Source of the DNA: JBFHNV01 sp965365655
GTDB lineage: Bacteria > Pseudomonadota > Gammaproteobacteria > HK1
DNA: 11,614 nucleotides
Direction: 5' to 3'
Assembly: GCA_965365655.1 (NCBI GenBank)
Contig: CBDUCN010000151.1
Span: forward strand, 1 to 11,614
Shown: positions 7,564 to 11,614 of the stretch, in pieces
How positions within the stretch are numbered: the first letter of the stretch is position 1
Layout of the letters: every line of letters begins with the position of its first letter
Made by a program: the position numbers and the translations under genes
Notes under the pieces: generated by a model
What the model saw: only the letters and a program-made list of their open reading frames with translations
The model's database searches: none
What the model was told of the DNA's origin: nothing

Positions 7564-7667
7564 CGCGGCCAGGTGCGAGCGCCGCGCGTGCGGCGAGTCC
7601 CGCGGGGCGCGTCCGCGCGGCGCCGTCCCACGCGCCCGCACGCGCCGGTCGGCGCGCGGAGTCGCAC

Positions 7668-8864
7668 GTGGCTGAGCCGGTGCGCTACGCGACGCTGCGC
7701 GGCGCCGGCTTCTGGGCGCCGCTCGCCGGGTTCGCCGCGCTCGTGGCGCTCGCGCTGCTCGCGGCGCACCACATGGACGTGGAAGGCCACCACGTGACCG
7801 GCATGAGCAACCGCATCGTGTGGGGCATGCCGCACGTGTTCGCGGTGTTCCTGATCGTGGCCGCGTCCGGGGCGATCAACGTCGCGTCGATGGCGTCGGT
7901 GTTCGGCCGCGCGGCGTACAAGCCGCTCGCGCGGCTCTCCGCGCTGCTCGCCATCGCGCTGCTGGCCGGCGGGCTGTCGGTGCTGGTGCTGGACCTCGGC
8001 CGCCCGGACCGGCTCGTGGTCGCGATGACGCATTACAACTTCAAGTCCATCTTCGCGTGGAACATCTTCCTCTACACCGGCTTCGTCGCGGTCGCCGCGC
8101 TCTACCTGTGGACCATGATGGAGCGGCGTATGAATCGCCACACGCGCGCGGCAGGAATCCTGGCGCTCGGCTGGCGCCTGGTGCTCACCACCGGCACGGG
8201 CTGCATCTTCGGCTTCCTGGTCGCGCGCCAGGCCTACGACGCCGCGATCATGGCGCCGCTGTTCATCGCGATGTCGTTCTCGTTCGGACTCGCGGTGTTC
8301 GTGCTCGTGCTCGCCGCGCTGGCCCGCGCGTGCGGGCCGCGCCCGGGCGCGGCGCTGCTCGCGCGCCTCGGCAACCTGCTCGGGATCTTCGTGCTCGCGG
8401 TGCTGTTCCTGGTCGCGGTGTTCCACGTCGCGAACCTGTACGTGGCCGAGCACGCGGGCATCGAGCGCTTCATCCTCGCCGGCGGAGGCCAGTACACGCG
8501 CGTGTTCTGGGGCGGACAGGTGCTGCTCGGGAGCCTGCTGCCGCTCGCGGTGCTGTGGGGGCCGCGCACCGCGATGTCGCCGGGGCGCCTGTCGGCGGCG
8601 GCGGCGCTGGTGGTGCTCGGGGGCCTGTGCCAGCTCTACGTGATCATCGTCGGCGGACAGGCGTGGCCGCTGGACGTCGTTCCCGGCATGGAGATCGTCG
8701 CGGACGGCGGCCTGTTCGCCGCGCCGGTGTCGTATCGCCCGGGACTCGCCGAGGTGACGCTGGGCGCGGGCGGGATCGCGATCGCGATGACGGTGCTGCT
8801 GCTCGGGCTCAGGGTGCTGCCGTTCCTGCCCGAGCGACTCGACGACCCGGCGCCCGCGTCCTGA
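7668..8864 (+). CDS. dsrP: DsrP, NrfD-type integral membrane subunit
   Basis: I chose GTG 7668 with CGGAG at 7657-7661, giving 398 residues and a start close to the first membrane segment. An in-frame GTG at 7560 overlaps the dsrO stop (GTGA) and the frame is open from there, adding 36 Ala/Arg-rich residues. Ten membrane segments can be drawn: about 14-33, 50-75, 87-110, 128-151, 160-185, 192-218, 235-260, 279-298, 308-330 and 363-386. Family-like stretches include VWGMPHVFAVFLIVAASGA and LDLGRPDRLVVAMTHYNFKSI. DsrP belongs to the NrfD/PsrC family of quinone-interacting proteins and would link the quinone pool to DsrO and DsrJ. It is the last gene of the membrane complex before a 245-base gap. 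Confidence 0.94.
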   Translation: MAEPVRYATLRGAGFWAPLAGFAALVALALLAAHHMDVEGHHVTGMSNRIVWGMPHVFAVFLIVAASGAINVASMASVFGRAAYKPLARLSALLAIALLAGGLSVLVLDLGRPDRLVVAMTHYNFKSIFAWNIFLYTGFVAVAALYLWTMMERRMNRHTRAAGILALGWRLVLTTGTGCIFGFLVARQAYDAAIMAPLFIAMSFSFGLAVFVLVLAALARACGPRPGAALLARLGNLLGIFVLAVLFLVAVFHVANLYVAEHAGIERFILAGGGQYTRVFWGGQVLLGSLLPLAVLWGPRTAMSPGRLSAAAALVVLGGLCQLYVIIVGGQAWPLDVVPGMEIVADGGLFAAPVSYRPGLAEVTLGAGGIAIAMTVLLLGLRVLPFLPERLDDPAPAS

Positions 8865-8938
8865 ACGCACCGTCGTCACCGGCGCCGGGGTGCGGCGCGC
8901 TGCACGGCCGTTGCGGATTGCGGGACGGCTCCGGCCTC

Positions 8939-8955
8939 CGCCCGACGTCCGGGCG
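8939..8955 (+). other. Short GC-rich hairpin in the dsrP-dsrN gap
   Basis: CGCCCG at 8939-8944 and CGGGCG at 8950-8955 form a perfect 6-bp stem around a five-base loop, ACGTC. A second CGGGCGG at 8958-8964 could pair with the same left arm instead. There is no T-run after it, so it is not a convincing intrinsic terminator, and short GC stems are common in DNA this rich in G and C. The 245-base gap (8865-9109) otherwise shows no gene or promoter that I can support. Confidence 0.2.
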
Positions 8956-9109
8956 TGCGGGCGGGGAGGGGGCGTGACGGCGAGGGTGTTCGTTCGCGCT
9001 CCGTGCGCATTGCGTTGCGCGGACCTGCGCCGGCAACGCGTGCGGGCCGCAGCGGCCCCGACCGGCGCGCGACCTGCGTCCGGGAACGGCTGACCCGCGG
9101 GAGCCGACG

Positions 9110-10519
9110 ATGCCGCACTGCCTGATCTCAGCCGCGCACAAGTCCTCCGGCAAGACCACCGTCGCGGTCGGCGTGTGCGCGGCGCTGCGCGGGCGCGGGC
9201 TCGCGGTGCAGCCGTTCAAGAAGGGCCCCGACTACATCGACCCGATGTGGCTCGCGGCCGCCGCCGGGCGCCCGTGCTACAACCTCGACTTCCACACCAT
9301 GTCGCCGCAGGCCATCGCGACGTTCGGCGCCGGGCGCGCGCACGACGCCGACGTGTCGCTGACGGAGGGCAACAAGGGTCTGCACGACGGCGTGTCGCTG
9401 GACGGCAGCGACAGCAACGCGGCGCTCGCGAAGCTGCTCGACGCCCCGGTCGCGCTCGTGATCGACACCCGCGGCATCACGCGCGGGGTCGCGCCGCTGC
9501 TCGCCGGCTACACCCGCTTCGACCCGCAGGTGCGCTTCGCCGGCGTCGTGCTGAACTTCGTCGGCGGCCCACGCCACGAGGCGAAGCTGCGCGCCGCGGT
9601 CGAGCACTACACCGACCTGCAGGTGCTCGGCGCGCTCGGGCGCGACGACGCGCTGGCGGTGGACGAGGCGCACCTGGGGCTCTTCCCGCCCGGTGAGGTG
9701 GCCCACCGCGACGCGCTGATCGCGCGCCTGCGCCGGCGCGTCGAGGACGAGGTGGATCTGGACGCGCTGCTCGCGGCGGCGGCGCGCGCGGCTCCGGCCG
9801 TGTCCGCCGCGCAGCCCGCGCCGCACGTCGCGTGCGCCGGCGCCGGCGTGCGCATCGGCATCGCCCGCGACGCGGCGTTCGGCTTCTACTACCCCGATGA
9901 CCTGGAGGCGCTGCAACGCGCCGGCGCGACGCTGGTCGCGTTCGACACGCTGCGCGACGCCGCGTTGCCGGACGTCGACGGGGTCTTCATCGGCGGTGGA
10001 TTTCCCGAGCGTCACATGGACGCCCTCGAGCGCAACGCGGCGATGCGGGCGTCGGTGCGCGCGGCCGCCGAGGCGGGGATGCCGATCTACGCCGAGTGCG
10101 GGGGGCTGATGTACCTCGCGCGCAGCATCCGCTGGGACGGGCGCGGCTGCGCGATGGCCGGCGTGCTCGAGGCCGACGTCGTCGTGCACCGCAGGCCGCA
10201 GGGACGCGGCTACGTGCTGCTCGAGGAGACCGGCGCCGCGCCGTGGTCGCCGGGCGCCGGCAGCGCGGGCCGCATCGCCGCCCACGAGTTCCACCACTCG
10301 AGCCTGGAGAACTGGCGGCCCTCGGATTTCCGCTTCGCGTGGCGCGTCGTTCGCGGTCACGGCGTCGACGGGCGCAACGACGGCTTGCTGCACCGCAACG
10401 TGCTGGCCGGCTACTCGCACCTGCGCTCCGTGTCCGGCTCCGGCTGGGCCGCAGCCTTCGTCGCGTTCGTCGCGGCCGAGCGCCGCCGTCGCACGGCGCC
10501 GGATCCGGCCCCGGCGTGA
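9110..10519 (+). CDS. dsrN: DsrN, siroheme amidase (cobyrinate a,c-diamide synthase-like)
   Basis: The 469-residue protein starts at ATG 9110 with CGGGAG at 9098-9103. The N-terminal half is a CobB/CbiA-type ATP-dependent ligase domain with the P-loop SAAHKSSGKTT (residues 7-17) and the FKKGPDYIDP segment (36-45). The C-terminal half is a class I glutamine amidotransferase domain, with the nucleophile Cys330 in AECGGLMYL and a late His437 in GYSHLR as the probable catalytic histidine. It could be confused with CbiA/CobB of cobalamin synthesis. Its place between dsrP and dsrR, with no cobalamin genes nearby, makes DsrN the better call. Its role by family knowledge is glutamine-dependent amidation of siroheme to the siroheme amide used by DsrAB. 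The 67-base gap to dsrR holds an inverted repeat. Confidence 0.93.
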   Translation: MPHCLISAAHKSSGKTTVAVGVCAALRGRGLAVQPFKKGPDYIDPMWLAAAAGRPCYNLDFHTMSPQAIATFGAGRAHDADVSLTEGNKGLHDGVSLDGSDSNAALAKLLDAPVALVIDTRGITRGVAPLLAGYTRFDPQVRFAGVVLNFVGGPRHEAKLRAAVEHYTDLQVLGALGRDDALAVDEAHLGLFPPGEVAHRDALIARLRRRVEDEVDLDALLAAAARAAPAVSAAQPAPHVACAGAGVRIGIARDAAFGFYYPDDLEALQRAGATLVAFDTLRDAALPDVDGVFIGGGFPERHMDALERNAAMRASVRAAAEAGMPIYAECGGLMYLARSIRWDGRGCAMAGVLEADVVVHRRPQGRGYVLLEETGAAPWSPGAGSAGRIAAHEFHHSSLENWRPSDFRFAWRVVRGHGVDGRNDGLLHRNVLAGYSHLRSVSGSGWAAAFVAFVAAERRRRTAPDPAPA

Positions 10520-10523
10520 GCTT

Positions 10524-10576
10524 TGCGTCCGGATTTCCTACCATTGCGGCACGGGTCCGGCGCAGGTCCGGACGCA
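10524..10576 (+). promoter_or_regulatory. Perfect 10-bp inverted repeat ending at the dsrR Shine-Dalgarno
   Basis: TGCGTCCGGA at 10524-10533 is exactly complementary, in reverse, to TCCGGACGCA at 10567-10576, with 33 bases between. The right arm ends on the first A of the AGGAGG of dsrR (10576-10581), and T10523 and T10522 could extend the stem as wobble pairs with G10577 and G10578, partly covering the site. As RNA this would be a leader hairpin able to modulate dsrR translation; as DNA it could be an operator. There is no T-run for a terminator. The loop region TTTCCTACCATT (10534-10545) is AT-richer than its surroundings. Function is inference. Confidence 0.35.
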
Positions 10577-10581
10577 GGAGG
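10576..10581 (+). promoter_or_regulatory. Strong ribosome binding site of dsrR
   Basis: A full AGGAGG lies five bases before GTG 10587 and decides that start. Its first base is the last base of the right arm of an inverted repeat, so its accessibility may depend on folding of the leader RNA. Confidence 0.75.
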
Positions 10582-10586
10582 CTGAC

Positions 10587-10898
10587 GTGTTCAACGTGAC
10601 CAGGGCCGCGGCGAAGGAGATCCGCCGCTCGGCCGACGCCAGCGACATGGACCACCTCGCGCTGCGCGTCGCCGCGCGCCGCGGCGACGACGGCGGCATC
10701 GAGTACCGCATGGGCTTCGACGAGGTGGGCGTGGAGGACGTGCTCCTCAGCTCGGGCGGCGTCGACGTCGTGATCGGCAAGGACGACAAGGCGCTGCTGA
10801 ACGGCGCGACGCTGGACTACGTGGAGTTCGAGCCGCAGCAGTTCCGCTTCATCTTCCTGAACCCGAACGATCCGCACTACGAGCCGCCGAAGGAATGA
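10587..10898 (+). CDS. dsrR: DsrR, IscA-like (A-type carrier fold) protein without cysteines
   Basis: The 103-residue protein starts at GTG 10587. It has the layout of A-type iron-sulfur carriers (IscA/HesB): an N-terminal FNVTRAAAKEIRRSA, a central YRMGFDE, VDVVIGKDDKALLNGATLDY, and a C-terminal FIFLNPNDP. It contains no cysteine at all, so the three cluster-binding cysteines of true carriers are missing. That is the defining trait of DsrR, which in A. vinosum does not bind Fe-S clusters and was reported to act in regulating sulfur oxidation, apparently after transcription. Its neighbours support the name: it follows dsrN, as in A. vinosum. The stop overlaps the next gene as ATGA, so translation of the two is probably coupled. 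Confidence 0.93.
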   Translation: MFNVTRAAAKEIRRSADASDMDHLALRVAARRGDDGGIEYRMGFDEVGVEDVLLSSGGVDVVIGKDDKALLNGATLDYVEFEPQQFRFIFLNPNDPHYEPPKE

Positions 10899-11614
10899 CT
10901 GCGCACGAGCCGCTTCCCGCGCGCGACTCCGGCGCCCGCGACACCCTGCTCAGGCGGCTGATCGGGCCCGCCGACGACTGGGCCGACGCGCAGGGCGGGC
11001 GCCGGCCGCGCACGCTGGAGACGCTGCTGCTGGTGCTGCTGGGCTCGCTGGTCGCGAACGCGGCGGTTGCGGGGGCCTACGGGCTGGGCGTCATCGGCAC
11101 CGCGACGGCGCTGGTGCTCGTGTCGGGCCTGCTGTGCGTGTCGTCGCTGCTGGTGCTGGTGCTGTGGCACCAGATCAGGAAGCACCTGCACGAGCCGCTC
11201 GCACAGCTGCACCGCTGGGCGCTGGGCATGTGCAACGGCGACCTGTCCACCCGCATCCCGGCGCAGCAGGCGGGGCGGTTCAAGGACCTGGTGTTCCACA
11301 TCAACCGGCTGTCGCAGGCGCTGGAGCACCTCGCGAACGAGATGGACGACACGGTGTGGAGCCAGACCGAGAGCCTGCGCCAGAAGAACCAGTCGCTGGA
11401 GACGCTCTACGAGGTCGCGGCGGCGATCAACTCCGCGGATCTGATCGACGACGTGCTCGAGAGCGCCGCGCGCACGCTGATGAAGCTGGTCGGCGCGAGC
11501 GGCGCCGTGGTGCGGCTGCGCGGCGAGAGCGGCGCGCTGGACGTCACGCGGCAGATCGGCGAGCCGCCGCCCCGCGACGGCGACGCCGGCGCGCGCGAAG
11601 ACGCCGGCGAGCCG
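10895..11614 (+). CDS. NarX-like membrane sensor histidine kinase, N-terminal part (3' truncated by window)
   Basis: ATG 10895 overlaps the dsrR stop as ATGA and the frame stays open for 240 codons to the window end. Two membrane segments are seen at about residues 43-63 and 67-91 with almost no loop between, so there is no periplasmic sensor domain. A HAMP-like linker follows (about 92-145; KHLHEPLAQLHRWALGMCNG, then DLSTRIPAQ). Next is a helix with WSQTESLRQKNQSLETLYEV (155-174), the pattern joining HAMP to the central domain in NarX-type kinases, and then the start of what looks like a GAF domain (from about 175). The kinase core (HisKA_3 and HATPase expected) lies beyond the window, so a chemoreceptor or other GAF protein is not excluded. 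It is not recognisable as DsrS, which follows dsrR in A. vinosum. Confidence 0.75.
   Translation, partial: MTAHEPLPARDSGARDTLLRRLIGPADDWADAQGGRRPRTLETLLLVLLGSLVANAAVAGAYGLGVIGTATALVLVSGLLCVSSLLVLVLWHQIRKHLHEPLAQLHRWALGMCNGDLSTRIPAQQAGRFKDLVFHINRLSQALEHLANEMDDTVWSQTESLRQKNQSLETLYEVAAAINSADLIDDVLESAARTLMKLVGASGAVVRLRGESGALDVTRQIGEPPPRDGDAGAREDAGEP

Noticed and set aside
8890..9093. 67-codon plus-strand frame in the dsrP-dsrN gap
   Set aside because: Arg/Ala/Pro-rich translation, no credible ribosome binding site and no family resemblance; probably chance in GC-rich DNA.
9110..10519. Calling the gene cobyrinate a,c-diamide synthase (cbiA/cobB)
   Set aside because: The fold matches, but its position between dsrP and dsrR and the lack of cobalamin genes fit DsrN better.
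10523..10544. Possible sigma-70 promoter TTGCGT...TACCAT before dsrR
   Set aside because: Only about 10 bases separate the two boxes instead of 16-18, and no good -35 lies at the right distance from TACCAT.
10895..11614. dsrS
   Set aside because: A. vinosum has dsrS after dsrR, but the encoded membrane helices, HAMP-like linker and NarX-like helix point to a sensor kinase.
1..11614. CRISPR arrays, insertion sequences, tRNA or rRNA genes
   Set aside because: No spaced direct repeats, transposase-like frames, terminal repeats or RNA-gene signatures were found; the window is gene-dense and all on one strand.

Overview
The window is a contiguous, plus-strand piece of a dissimilatory sulfite reductase (dsr) gene cluster of the oxidative, sulfur-oxidizer type. 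The order is dsrB (3' end only), dsrE, dsrF, dsrH, dsrC, dsrM, dsrK, dsrL, dsrJ, dsrO, dsrP, dsrN, dsrR and the 5' part of a membrane-bound sensor kinase. This order, up to dsrR, is the one known from Allochromatium vinosum. dsrEFH with the sulfur-carrying cysteines, together with dsrL, point to sulfur oxidation rather than sulfate reduction. The DNA is very GC-rich, TGA stops dominate and GTG starts are common. The source is most likely a GC-rich proteobacterial sulfur oxidizer, probably gammaproteobacterial (Chromatiales or Ectothiorhodospiraceae-like). That placement is inference; no rRNA or taxonomic marker is present.

Layout: 1-405 is the DsrB C-terminus with a ferredoxin-type cluster motif. 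428-1571 is dsrEFH, the sulfurtransferase hexamer. 1669-2001 is dsrC, the sulfur carrier with two C-terminal cysteines, preceded by a 97-base gap with a possible 15-codon leader ORF. 2075-4307 is dsrMK, with the two genes overlapping by 8 bases. 4354-6309 is dsrL, an iron-sulfur flavoprotein. 6311-8864 is dsrJOP, encoding a triheme cytochrome c, a periplasmic ferredoxin-like protein and an NrfD-type membrane protein. After a 245-base gap come dsrN (9110-10519, siroheme amidation) and dsrR (10587-10898, a cysteine-free IscA-like protein). An ATGA overlap then leads to a sensor kinase open to the end of the window.

How they work together (established for the families): sulfur is passed to DsrE, then to DsrC, giving a DsrC persulfide or trisulfide. 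rDsrAB, carrying siroheme amide that needs DsrN, oxidizes this sulfur to sulfite, and DsrL moves the released electrons to NAD(P)+. The DsrMKJOP membrane complex handles the thiol/disulfide redox chemistry of DsrC and exchanges electrons with the quinone pool or periplasm.

The core is a known system, not a new one. The less ordinary parts are the kinase gene fused by overlap to dsrR where A. vinosum has dsrS, a perfect 10-bp inverted repeat abutting the dsrR Shine-Dalgarno, the small ORF overlapping the dsrC start, and an alternative overlapping start for dsrP.
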